Source: Catellatospora sp. TT07R-123
GTDB lineage: Bacteria; Actinomycetota; Actinomycetes; Mycobacteriales; Micromonosporaceae
Assembly (NCBI RefSeq): GCF_018327705.1
Contig: NZ_BNEM01000001.1
Location: forward strand, 3,286,001-3,350,000
Length of the DNA stretch: 64,000 bases
Reading direction: 5' to 3'
This document shows, one piece after another, positions 52,076-59,754 of this stretch. The notes beneath the pieces were generated by a model, which searched no databases, was not told where the DNA came from, and saw only the letters and a list, made by a program, of their open reading frames with translations. How positions within the stretch are numbered: the stretch's first letter is position 1; each line of letters begins with the position of its first letter. Made by a program: the position numbers and the translations under genes.

Positions 52076-52118
52076 GCCCGCTCCTCGCTCGGCCGCCGTG
52101 CGGCCCCGGTCCGGATGT

Positions 52119-53309
52119 TCATGACGCCTGCTCGAAGGCGATCTCGCTGGCCAGCACCGCGGCACCGGCGACACCGGCGCGCGGGCCCAGCTCCGACAGC
52201 ACCAGCGGCAGGTTCCCGGTGGCCAGCGGCAGCGAGCGCCGGTACACCACGCTGCGGATCTCCGCGAGCATGATGTGCCCGAGCTGCGCCAGGCCGCCAC
52301 CGATGACGATCATCGACGGGTTGACGAAGCTGACCAGCCCGGCCAGCACCATGCCGACCCGGCGGCCGCCGTCGCGGATGAGCTGCACGCAGGTGACGTC
52401 ACCCTCGATGGCACCCACCGCGACGTCCGTCGCGGTGACCACGCCGTGCTGGGCCAGCCGCTCGGCCAGCGCCGGGGAGGTGCCGGAGCGGGCTGCGGCG
52501 GTGGCCTCGCGGGCCAGCGCGGCGCCGCTGAACACGGCCTCCAGGCAGCCGATGTTGCCGCAGGTGCAGACCGGCCCGTTGGCGTCGACCTGGATGTGGC
52601 CGATGTCGCCCGCGCACCCGTCGGTGCCCCGGTAGACCTCGCCGGACAGGAAGATGCCGCAGCCGATGCCGGTGCCGATCTTCAGGAACAGGTAGTTGTC
52701 GACGGAGTGGGCCACGCCGCCGTGCCGCTCCCCCACCGCCATGATGTTCACGTCGTTGTCCACCACGGCCGGGCACCCGTGCTCGCGCGTGAGCAGCTCA
52801 CGCACGGGATAGCGGTCCCAGCCGGGCATTATCGGCGGCGAGACGGGCACGCCGTCGCGGAAGCTGACCGGGCCGGGCACGCCGATGCCGATGCCGTCCA
52901 GGTGCGTGAACGCACCCTCCACCTTGGCCTTGGCCAGCAGCTCGTTGACCCGCTGGAGGATCACCTTCGGCCCGCTGCGGATGTCAGCCGACTCGCTGTA
53001 GTGGGCCACCGGCTCCAGCCGCCCGTTGGTCACCTCGACGTCGATCGAGGTGGCGCCGAGGTCGACCCCCGCGAAGCGCATGCCCGGGTTCAGCTCGACC
53101 AGGGTGGAGCGGCGCCCGCCGCGCGACTCGGCCGGGCCCGCCTCGGCGACCTGGCCCCCGGCGACGAGCCGGTCCAGCTCGGCCAGCAGGCGCGGGCGCG
53201 GGATGTCGAGGCGGTCGGCCAGCTCGGCGCGGGACAGCGCACCCTCGTCGCGCAGCAGCCGCAGCACACGTACGTGCAGCGGATCCCAGAGCGCACGGGC
53301 GAGGCTCAT
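52119..53309 (-). CDS. ROK family transcriptional regulator
   Basis: A 396-residue repressor/kinase-fold protein. The N-terminal winged helix (about 10-70) is VLRLLRDEGALSRAELADRLDIPRPRLLAELDRLVAGG. The ROK domain has FAGVDLGATSIDVEV (phosphate loop), GCAGDIGHIQVD and the zinc motif CTCGNIGCLEAVFS. ATG 53309 with AAAGGTGG upstream is preferred over the open frame above it. As first gene of the operon it probably senses the imported sugar or its phosphate and controls genes 52.1-46 kb. Confidence 0.94.
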   Translation of the reverse strand: MSLARALWDPLHVRVLRLLRDEGALSRAELADRLDIPRPRLLAELDRLVAGGQVAEAGPAESRGGRRSTLVELNPGMRFAGVDLGATSIDVEVTNGRLEPVAHYSESADIRSGPKVILQRVNELLAKAKVEGAFTHLDGIGIGVPGPVSFRDGVPVSPPIMPGWDRYPVRELLTREHGCPAVVDNDVNIMAVGERHGGVAHSVDNYLFLKIGTGIGCGIFLSGEVYRGTDGCAGDIGHIQVDANGPVCTCGNIGCLEAVFSGAALAREATAAARSGTSPALAERLAQHGVVTATDVAVGAIEGDVTCVQLIRDGGRRVGMVLAGLVSFVNPSMIVIGGGLAQLGHIMLAEIRSVVYRRSLPLATGNLPLVLSELGPRAGVAGAAVLASEIAFEQAS

Positions 53310-53566
53310 CCGGCCACCTTTCACCTGTTCGGACACCGCGAATGTGTTGTGTCGCACAGGTTACGAGCTTTCGACGACTCCGTCCATAGCTTCTTGCCGT
53401 TTCTTCGGAACTTTTGTTTGATCATTCAGAAGTTCGAGAGGGTCTACCAGAACGTTGATCTTCAATGGTGACGGAGGTCGCTCAGTTGCGGGGTCTTGGC
53501 CTGCGGGAATGCGCGCAGGAGCGCCGCAGGGCCCGTGCGGGCAGGAAAGTGCCCGGCTCCCGCGAA

Positions 53567-53627
53567 GATCGGCGGCTGCGGTCCGAAGCCGTGCACCGCC
53601 CCATGGTTTTGACGGCAGGCCGCCCCC
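53567..53627. repeat. Family C element, degenerate copy C4
   Basis: Left arm GATCGGCGGCTGCGGTC (53567-53583) fits the family consensus. After the constant 27-nt spacer the right arm (from 53611, GACGGCAGGC...) is recognisable but decayed. Confidence 0.5.
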
Positions 53628-53722
53628 GCCCAGCCGAAAACCCGGCCCCCACCCCGAAAGTCGCCCCCTCCGCCCGCCCTCCGCCCGCCCCTATCGCCCG
53701 CAAACAGCGATCTCGCTCGCAA

Positions 53723-53783
53723 GATCACCGTTTCCGGTCAAAGGCTTCGCGTAGACGACGGAATCCGACCGCAACCAGCGATC
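53723..53783. repeat. Family C 61-bp imperfect palindrome, copy C2
   Basis: Arms 53723-53739 (GATCACCGTTTCCGGTC) and 53767-53783 (GACCGCAACCAGCGATC), 13 of 17 paired, 27-nt spacer. An extra half (CGCAAACAGCGATC) lies just upstream at about 53700. Confidence 0.7.
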
Positions 53784-53914
53784 ATCGCCAGAAAGCGCGG
53801 CCGGACGACGGCGGGCGAGCGGGAGACGGCGCGCGGGCGGGAGACGGTCGCGAGCGGGAGACGGCGCGTGGGCGGTCGCGGGAGCGGGAGGCGGGGCGTG
53901 GTGGGTGCCGCCGG

Positions 53915-54400
53915 TCAGCGCTCGCGCATGCGCTGTTCCTGCCAGCGTTGCAGGGCGGTGCCGAGTTCGTCCTCGACGAAGCGGAAGAAGTCGCGCATGT
54001 CGGCCACCCGGGTCCCGGCCGCGGTGCCCTCGCCGCCCGCCGCCACGATGACCTTGTCGGCCTCGTCGGAGAAGTAGCCGTAGAAGCTGCGCTTGGCCAT
54101 GGTGACGCCGTACCAGGGCTCGGCGGGCAGGCGGTAGAAGTCGCGCCGCGAGCCGGGCACGGGTTCGCGTACGACGAAGCCCAGGTGCATCAGGTACTTG
54201 ACCGCGCCGGAGATCGCGGCGGGGCTCACCGCGAGCCGGTCGGCCAGGTCGCCCGCGCTCAGCGAGGTCTCCTCGGCGCCCATCATGGTCAGCAGCACCC
54301 GCGAGGCCATCCGGGGGAAGCCCATGTCGGCGAGCATCATCGCCATCTGCTCCACCGAGCGGCGCACACCCTCTTCGTCCCGCGTCACGTCGTCGCTCAT
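53915..54400 (-). CDS. GbsR/MarR-like transcriptional regulator
   Basis: A 161-residue winged-helix protein. RSVEQMAMMLADMGFPRMASRVLLTMMGAEETSLSAGDLADRLAVSPAAISGAVKYLMHLGFVVREPVPGSRRDFYRL matches the GbsR-type branch of MarR proteins, followed by helices that would form the dimer. Relatives often repress neighbouring efflux or osmoprotectant genes, but none is adjacent here. TATGAT lies 8 nt before the ATG (leaderless), and CACGAA occurs twice, 22 bp apart, just upstream as a possible operator. Confidence 0.87.
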   Translation of the reverse strand: MSDDVTRDEEGVRRSVEQMAMMLADMGFPRMASRVLLTMMGAEETSLSAGDLADRLAVSPAAISGAVKYLMHLGFVVREPVPGSRRDFYRLPAEPWYGVTMAKRSFYGYFSDEADKVIVAAGGEGTAAGTRVADMRDFFRFVEDELGTALQRWQEQRMRER

Positions 54401-54408
54401 CGTGAGCG

Positions 54409-54414
54409 ATCATA
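54409..54414 (-). promoter_or_regulatory. -10 element TATGAT, leaderless start
   Basis: TATGAT (minus strand) ends 8 nt before the ATG at 54400. A TTGACA lies only 13 bp upstream of it, too close for a standard -35 spacing. Confidence 0.55.
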
Positions 54415-54491
54415 ACAAGATTTCGTGTGTCAATGACTTCGTGAAGATCGAACTGCCAGGTAGCGGGCGGTCCCGCCTGGCGCGGACGCGG

Positions 54492-54525
54492 CGAAGGCCC
54501 GGTCCGAGCGGGTACCGGGCCTTCG
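54492..54525 (-). terminator. 11-bp hairpin CGAAGGCCCGG
   Basis: 54492-54502 pairs perfectly with 54515-54525. Second of two hairpins downstream of the membrane protein gene ending at 54594. Confidence 0.75.
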
Positions 54526-54544
54526 GAAAGCAGTGGCGGTGAAG

Positions 54545-54586
54545 AAGGGCACCCTCTACCTCGGAAACCGACGAGAAGGTGCCCTT
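54545..54586 (-). terminator. GGGCACC-type hairpin (D2)
   Basis: AAGGGCACCCTCT (54545-54557) pairs at 12 of 13 positions with 54574-54586, 8 bp after the stop at 54594. It shares its core with D1 and D3. Confidence 0.8.
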
Positions 54587-54593
54587 GCTCCGG

Positions 54594-55070
54594 TCAGGCG
54601 GCTTTGGCGGTGGCGGTGACCGCGCCGACGATCCAGCCCGCGAACAGGCCGTACGCAGAGCCGCCGGCCGCGGTCTCGAACGCGCCCACCAGGGTCGGGT
54701 TGGCGATGATGAAGGAGGTGAGGAACGCCGCCAGCGCCGACGCGAAGATCAGCGCGGACCAGCCGAGGAAGAATCCTGCCGTGCCGCCGCTGACGGCCTT
54801 GGCGACCACGCCGAGGATCAGTGCCACGAACAGGATGAGCAGCAGCGCCCGGAGGTCGTTGGCCAGCAGTTGGCGCATCGCCCTGCTGGAGCCGTCGACC
54901 GGCCCGAACGCCCACTGCGGCCAGGTCAGAATGCGCAGGAACCAGCCCCACGCACTGCTGGCACTGGTGTGGTTGTGCACCCACTCCACGAAGGGCTGGT
55001 TGCCGAACACGACGACCAGCGCCGCGGTGGCGATGATCCCGAGCCCGGTCACCGTACGTGCTTTCGCCAT
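54594..55070 (-). CDS. Integral membrane protein of unknown function
   Basis: A 158-residue protein with four hydrophobic segments, at about 7-23, 72-90, 95-118 and 132-152. The first loop carries NQPFVEWVHNHTSASSAWGWFLRILTWPQWAFGPVDGSSRAMRQLLANDLR. Gly/Ala-rich helices (GGTAGFFLGWSALIFASALAAFLTSF, GSAYGLFAGWIVGAV) are typical of small actinobacterial membrane proteins. ATG 55070 is chosen from the MAKART start. No recognisable domain. Two terminators follow. Confidence 0.75.
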   Translation of the reverse strand: MAKARTVTGLGIIATAALVVVFGNQPFVEWVHNHTSASSAWGWFLRILTWPQWAFGPVDGSSRAMRQLLANDLRALLLILFVALILGVVAKAVSGGTAGFFLGWSALIFASALAAFLTSFIIANPTLVGAFETAAGGSAYGLFAGWIVGAVTATAKAA

Positions 55071-55186
55071 GGTAGAAACGATAGGCTGCACAACTCGCAT
55101 ATGTCGATGCGGCTATACCATATCGTTTCCGTCGCAACCATCCTCAACCGGGACGGCGGATCACCGCCGCCGGTGACCCCGGTTCT

Positions 55187-55771
55187 TCAGAACTGCAACG
55201 GCGCGGCGGCGAACGAGACCGAGAAGCGCTCGCACCAGATGGTCACGCTGCGCATCTTCTTCGGATCCACGCCCTTGGGCACGTCGTAGACCTGGGTGCC
55301 CCGGGTGCCCTTGAGCTTGCCCAGGTCGGTGTGCTTGCCGTCGTCGAAGACGCGCCAGCCGTCCTGGCCCGGCTTGACCGGCTGGTCGGTGAGCCACACG
55401 TGCAGGTCCGGCCCGTCGGAGGTGCCCAGGTCGCGAAGGATGACCTGGTAGCGCCCGTTGGGCAGCCACACCAGCTCGACGTAGCCCTTGCTGGGGTGCT
55501 CGTGCGACACCAGCTCGCCCTGGGCCACCACCACGGCGACCGTCTTGTGCGGGTCCTGGCCGGGCACCGGCGGCGGCGACGGCGAGTCGGTGACGTGCGG
55601 CAGCGGCACGCCGCTGGCGTAGACCGCCTCGGGCACGGCGTCGTTCACGGTCTTGCCGGTGAACAGCTTCCAGGGCGCGAACCAGTACAGCCCGAACGCG
55701 AGCGCCAGCACCACCACCCCGGCCAGCACCCGGTACACCGGCCTGCGCAGCAACTGCCTCATCGGCCCCAT
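55187..55771 (-). CDS. DM13-domain membrane-anchored protein
   Basis: A 194-residue protein: one N-terminal membrane helix (about 14-32), a Pro-rich linker (SPSPPPVPGQDP) and an extracytoplasmic DM13 domain (about 85-194). The domain is seen in GELVSHEHPSKGYVELVWLPNGRYQVILRDLGTSDGPDLHVWLTD and the closing MRSVTIWCERFSVSFAAAPL with its conserved Trp-Cys. DM13 is proposed to be a redox or electron-transfer-related fold. ATG 55771 has GGAGG 6 nt upstream. Divergent from the two-component system 131 bp away, which could regulate it. Confidence 0.88.
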   Translation of the reverse strand: MGPMRQLLRRPVYRVLAGVVVLALAFGLYWFAPWKLFTGKTVNDAVPEAVYASGVPLPHVTDSPSPPPVPGQDPHKTVAVVVAQGELVSHEHPSKGYVELVWLPNGRYQVILRDLGTSDGPDLHVWLTDQPVKPGQDGWRVFDDGKHTDLGKLKGTRGTQVYDVPKGVDPKKMRSVTIWCERFSVSFAAAPLQF

Positions 55772-55890
55772 CTCAGTCCTCCCCCTCGGTGACGACGCTA
55801 GCCCGGAACCGGGCCCGGCGGATCGCCGCGTTCGCGGATCGTAAGGGTCTGGTCGGCGGCGGACAGGGGCCACCCGGGCCGATCGCGCCG

Positions 55891-55896
55891 TACGCT
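55891..55896 (+). promoter_or_regulatory. -10 element TACGCT, leaderless start
   Basis: TACGCT ends 6 nt before the ATG at 55903 of the response regulator. Confidence 0.6.
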
Positions 55897-55902
55897 CGCG
55901 CT

Positions 55903-56607
55903 ATGGCCACCACCCGCGTGCTCGTCGTCGACGACGACCCGACCGTCAGCGACGTGGTGCGCCGCTACCTGGAGCGCGCCGAGTTCGAGGTGGAGCTGGC
56001 CGCCGACGGCCCGGCCGCGCTCGCCGCGTACGCCGGGCACCGGCCCGACCTGGTTATCCTCGACCTGATGCTGCCGGGCGTGGACGGGCTGGAGGTGTGC
56101 CGCCGGATGCGCGCCGACGGCGGGCCGCCGGTGCCGGTCATCATGCTGACCGCGCTCGGCGAGGAGACCGACCGGGTGCTCGGCCTGGAGCTCGGCGCCG
56201 ACGACTACGTGACCAAGCCGTTCTCGCCGCGCGAGCTGGTGCTGCGGGCCCGCTCGGTGCTGCGCCGCGCCGCCCCGCCGCCGAACCCTGCACCGTTACT
56301 CGCCGACGGCGACCTGTGGGTCGACCCGGTCGCGCGGATCGCGCGGCTGGACGGGCAGGAGCTGGCGCTGACGGTACGCGAGTTCGACCTGCTGGTCTTC
56401 CTGATGTCGCATCCCGGCGTCGCCCTGCGCCGGGACCGGCTGCTGGAGTCGGTCTGGGGCTGGACCTTCGGCGACCAGTCCACCGTCACCGTGCACGTGC
56501 GGCGGCTGCGGGAGAAGATCGAGCGCGACCCGGCCGCGCCCCGGCGCATCCAGACGGTGTGGGGTGTGGGCTACCGCTACGAGCCGGTGGGCGGCGGCGG
56601 TGCGTGA
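55903..56607 (+). CDS. OmpR/PhoB-type response regulator
   Basis: A 234-residue regulator. The receiver domain has the acidic pair Asp10/Asp11, phospho-acceptor Asp54 (VILDLMLPG) and the Thr/Lys switch (MLTALGEE, ADDYVTKPFSP). The C-terminal winged helix (about 135-230) is LTVREFDLLVFLMSHPGVALRRDRLLESVWGWTFGDQSTVTVHVRRLREKIE. It overlaps the kinase gene by 8 bp, so both are translated together. Confidence 0.96.
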   Translation: MATTRVLVVDDDPTVSDVVRRYLERAEFEVELAADGPAALAAYAGHRPDLVILDLMLPGVDGLEVCRRMRADGGPPVPVIMLTALGEETDRVLGLELGADDYVTKPFSPRELVLRARSVLRRAAPPPNPAPLLADGDLWVDPVARIARLDGQELALTVREFDLLVFLMSHPGVALRRDRLLESVWGWTFGDQSTVTVHVRRLREKIERDPAAPRRIQTVWGVGYRYEPVGGGGA

Positions 56608-57607
56608 CCTGCTGCTGATCCTGCTCGCGGCGCTCGGCGGCGCGGCCGTGGTGTGGCTGCCCGGCGCGCTGCTGCTGCGGCTGCTGCACCGGCGCTCGAT
56701 CACGCTCAACATCTGCGTGCTGCTGGCGGTGACCGTGCTGGCGATGCTGGCCGGAGTGTTCGCGGTGGCCGGGGGCATGTTCATCTCGCCGCACGACCTG
56801 ACCGTGCTGCTCGTCGTGGTCCCGCTGTCGGGGCTGGTCAGCCTGGCCATCGGCTGGTGGCTCGGGCGGCGGCTGGCCCGCTCGGCGATGTGGGCCGAGG
56901 ACGCCCGCGCCCACGAGCGCCAGGTCGAGGCGAGCCGCCGGGACCTGGTGGCCTGGGTGTCGCACGATCTGCGCACCCCCCTGGCGGGCATGCGCGCGAT
57001 GGCCGAGGCGCTGGAGGACGGGGTGGTCAGCGACCCGGCGACGGTCGCCGAGTATCACCGGCGCATCCGCACCGGCACCGACCGTATGGCCGCGCTGGTC
57101 GACGACCTGTTCGAGCTGTCGCGGATCAACGCCGGGGCGCTGCGGCTGTCCCCGGTGGACGTGCCGCTGGGCGACGTGGTCTCCGACGCGGTCGCCGCGG
57201 CGGCGCCGCTGGCCGCGGCGCGGCGGGTCCGGCTGGTGACCGAGCCCGGCAACTGGCCGCTGGTGCGGGCCAGCGAGCCGGAGCTGTCCCGGATCGTGGC
57301 GAACCTGCTGCTCAACGCGATCCGCTACAGCCCGTCGGATGGGACGGTGACCGTCACCGGCGGCCGCGACGCCGAGGGCGGCTGGCTGGCGGTGGCCGAC
57401 ACCTGCGGCGGGATCGCCGACGGGGACCTGCCCCGGGTGTTCGACGTGGCGTTCCGCGGCGCGAAGGCGCGGACCCCCGCCGGCGACACTGCCGGCGGGG
57501 GACTCGGCCTGGCCATCGTGCGTGGTCTGGTGGAGGCGCACGGCGGCCGCGTCGAGGTGCGCAACGTGGCCGGGGGCTGCCGATTCGAAGTCAGGCTGCC
57601 CGCGTAG
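56600..57607 (+). CDS. Sensor histidine kinase
   Basis: A 335-residue kinase starting at the GTG inside the regulator's last codons. Three hydrophobic segments (about 3-28, 35-60, 68-88) form the sensor, and almost no extracellular domain remains, so the signal is probably sensed within the membrane. HisKA: VSHDLRTPL with His122. HATPase: NLLLNAIRYSP, DTCGGIADGDLPRVFD, GGGLGLAIV. No HAMP domain is evident. Cognate regulator is the preceding gene; the neighbouring DM13 gene is a possible target. Confidence 0.95.
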   Translation: MRDLLLILLAALGGAAVVWLPGALLLRLLHRRSITLNICVLLAVTVLAMLAGVFAVAGGMFISPHDLTVLLVVVPLSGLVSLAIGWWLGRRLARSAMWAEDARAHERQVEASRRDLVAWVSHDLRTPLAGMRAMAEALEDGVVSDPATVAEYHRRIRTGTDRMAALVDDLFELSRINAGALRLSPVDVPLGDVVSDAVAAAAPLAAARRVRLVTEPGNWPLVRASEPELSRIVANLLLNAIRYSPSDGTVTVTGGRDAEGGWLAVADTCGGIADGDLPRVFDVAFRGAKARTPAGDTAGGGLGLAIVRGLVEAHGGRVEVRNVAGGCRFEVRLPA

Positions 57608-57639
57608 ACCGGTGGGGTGCGGGACCACCCCGGCCGGGC

Positions 57640-58167
57640 TCAGAAACCGACGTAACCGACCTCGACGATCCGTTTGGCGGCCTGCTCGTACGCGGCCGGA
57701 TCGTCCGGGGCGAAGGTGCCCAGACCGTCGACGTACCGGTTGTACATGCAGAACGCGGCGGCGATGAGGACGCTGTCGTGGATCTCCAGATCCGTGGCGC
57801 CCTCCGCCTTGGCCGCGTCGATCAGCTCGGTGGACACCTTGCGGCCGCTGACCTGCACCGCACCGGCGATGTTCAGCAGGGCGCGCAGCTTGGCGCTGAT
57901 CGGGGCCGCAGCCAGGTCGGTGCGCACCTGGCGCACCAGCTCCATGCCCTCGGGCAGCCAGGCGGCCGCGAACGCCGAGTGCGAGGAGCAGCAGAAGTTG
58001 CAGTCGTTGAGCCCGGAGACGTACGCGGCGATCAGCTCGCGCTCGCCCTGGGTCAGCGTCGGGTGGGGCGTCCGAAGCAGCGCTTCGGCCAGGGCGTTGA
58101 GCGGAGCGGCGGTCTCCGGTCGGTAGCGCATCGGGCCGCTGATGCCTGGCACCTGCGTCTCGTCCAC
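57640..58167 (-). CDS. AhpD-like carboxymuconolactone decarboxylase family protein
   Basis: A 175-residue peroxidase-related protein. The catalytic motif is ELIAAYVSGLNDCNFCCSSHSAF (C-x2-C and the His four residues later), as in AhpD-fold alkylhydroperoxidases. GTG 58167 is the first conventional start. Reading seven codons further up gives (I)AHIDLG-VDETQVPGISG, which looks like the normal family N terminus. A perfect AGGAGG (58202-58197) lies 8 nt before that ATC at 58188. Initiation at ATC, or an ATG-to-ATC change, should be considered. Its stop is 32 bp from that of the kinase. Confidence 0.85.
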   Translation of the reverse strand: MDETQVPGISGPMRYRPETAAPLNALAEALLRTPHPTLTQGERELIAAYVSGLNDCNFCCSSHSAFAAAWLPEGMELVRQVRTDLAAAPISAKLRALLNIAGAVQVSGRKVSTELIDAAKAEGATDLEIHDSVLIAAAFCMYNRYVDGLGTFAPDDPAAYEQAAKRIVEVGYVGF

Positions 58168-58379
58168 GCCCAGGTCGATGTGTGCGATGACGTCACCCTC
58201 CTAATTCGACGGTCGACCCTACCATCCTGCCCGATCGTCGGCACATCTGTCTTCTTCGATCGTGCGCTGTACGGCCCCACTTCTCCCCGGGTGCCGTCAG
58301 CGGGGCCGCCACCAGCGCGTACGCCGGGGCGCACGGTTGCGTATGGCTGGCCGGTATCGCCCGGTGCGACGCTTTTCCG

Positions 58380-59519
58380 GTGACCGATGCCGATGCGATA
58401 CGCCATGGGGCACAAGCCCGGACGCAACTGCTGCACGACCGGCTCCGCGAGCTGGTGTCGCTGGAGTCCCCACCCGGCGACACGGTGCGGCTGGCCCGCT
58501 GCGCGGACCTGCTGGAGGAATGGGGCACCGCCGTCCTGGGCCGCCCGGCGCGGCGGATCATCGTGGACGGGCTGCCGCACCTGCTCTGGCCCGCCACCGA
58601 CCAGCGGGTGCTGCTGCTGGGCCACTACGACACGGTGTGGCCGGCCGGGACGGTGGACGAGTGGCCGTACTCGGTGACCGGCGACATCGCCAGCGGCCCC
58701 GGCGTGTGCGACATGAAGTCCGGGATCGTGCAGCAGCTGACCGCGCTGGAGCTGCTCGACGACACCTCGTCGGTCGGCCTCCTGCTGACCTGCGACGAGG
58801 AGAGCGGGTCGCCGACCTCGCGCCCCCTGATCGAGGAGCAGGCCGGCCGGTCGCGCTCGGTGCTGGTCGCCGAGCCGAGCACCGAGACCGGCGCCCTCAA
58901 GATCGCCCGCAAGGGCGGCTCGGTGTACCGGATCCTGGTCAAGGGCCGGGCCGCGCACGCCGGGGTGGAGCCGCACCGGGGCGTCAACGCCGCGATCGAG
59001 CTGGCGCACCAGGTGCTGGCGGTGCAGGCGCTGGCCGGCGAGGGGACCACGGTGACCCCGACCGTGCTCAGCGCGGGCACGATGACCAACGTGGTGCCGG
59101 AGAGCGCGCTGCTGGCGGTGGACGTGCGCGCGTGGACCTCCGCCGAGCTGGACCGGGTCGACCGGATGATGCACGCGGTCACGCCCCGGCTGCCCGACGC
59201 GGTGCTGACCGTCGGCGGCGGTGTCAACCGGTACCCGCTCCAGCCCGAGGTGGCCATGCCGCTGCTGAAACTGGCGCAGGAGGCGGCGCGCGCGCTGGGC
59301 CAGCCCGAGCCGGAGGGCGCCTGGGCCCCGGGCGCCTCGGACGCCAACTTCACCGGCTCGCTCGGGGTGGCCACCCTCGACGGCCTGGGCGGCGTCGGCG
59401 GCGGCTCGCACAGCCGCACCGAGTGGATCGACGTCACCCAGCTCGCCCCCCGCACCGCTCTCCTGGCCACCCTGATCGACCGCGTCCTCACCGCCCCCGC
59501 CCGCCACCCCCGCCCCTGA
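58380..59519 (+). CDS. M20 family carboxypeptidase/deacylase (CPDG2-like)
   Basis: A 379-residue zinc peptidase related to glutamate carboxypeptidase. Motifs: LLLGHYDTVWPAGT (zinc His, catalytic Asp), GPGVCDMKSGIV (bridging Asp), LLLTCDEESGSPTS (catalytic Glu, Glu), AEPSTETG (ligand), and a late His in GGGSHSRTEWID. The lid domain (about 175-290) begins KGRAAHAGVEPHRGVNAA. The GTG start has no clear Shine-Dalgarno. The substrate is probably an N-acyl amino acid or a peptide ending in glutamate (inference). It is cytoplasmic. Palindrome B4 follows 39 bp after the stop. Confidence 0.92.
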   Translation: MTDADAIRHGAQARTQLLHDRLRELVSLESPPGDTVRLARCADLLEEWGTAVLGRPARRIIVDGLPHLLWPATDQRVLLLGHYDTVWPAGTVDEWPYSVTGDIASGPGVCDMKSGIVQQLTALELLDDTSSVGLLLTCDEESGSPTSRPLIEEQAGRSRSVLVAEPSTETGALKIARKGGSVYRILVKGRAAHAGVEPHRGVNAAIELAHQVLAVQALAGEGTTVTPTVLSAGTMTNVVPESALLAVDVRAWTSAELDRVDRMMHAVTPRLPDAVLTVGGGVNRYPLQPEVAMPLLKLAQEAARALGQPEPEGAWAPGASDANFTGSLGVATLDGLGGVGGGSHSRTEWIDVTQLAPRTALLATLIDRVLTAPARHPRP

Positions 59520-59558
59520 TCTCCTCCCCCCCGCCCCGCGCCCCGCGCGGTCCGAGCT

Positions 59559-59618
59559 GCGGTTTCGGGGAAAGTGCACGAATCTTGGCAGAGATTCCAG
59601 CACTTTCCCCGAAACCGC
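59559..59618. repeat. Family B 60-bp palindrome, copy B4
   Basis: Perfect 19-bp arms 59559-59577 (GCGGTTTCGGGGAAAGTGC) and 59600-59618, with a third hairpin GAATCT-TGGCAG-AGATTC in the 22-nt spacer. Relative to the other copies, A-to-G in the left arm is matched by T-to-C in the right arm, which keeps the pair. Confidence 0.92.
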
Positions 59619-59754
59619 ACCCTCCCGTCGGCGGATGGCCCGCGGCCCGGCGCGGCGAGACCGTCCATATTGGTGCGGGAGGGGGTGGCGCGGTTAGGCT
59701 CGCGCTGGTCGTGGGGGTCGCGGCCGGAAGGCAGCGAGCGGGAGGCAAGGCCGC

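Larger units (their letters stand above)
53310..53914. other. Gene-free stretch with two family C palindromes and G-rich repeats
   Basis: Promoter side of the ROK operon (AT-rich patch at about 53395-53425) and downstream side of the GbsR-type gene. It holds C4, C2 and short GAGCGGGAGACGGCGCG-type repeats at about 53817-53895. No coding region is supported. Confidence 0.7.
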
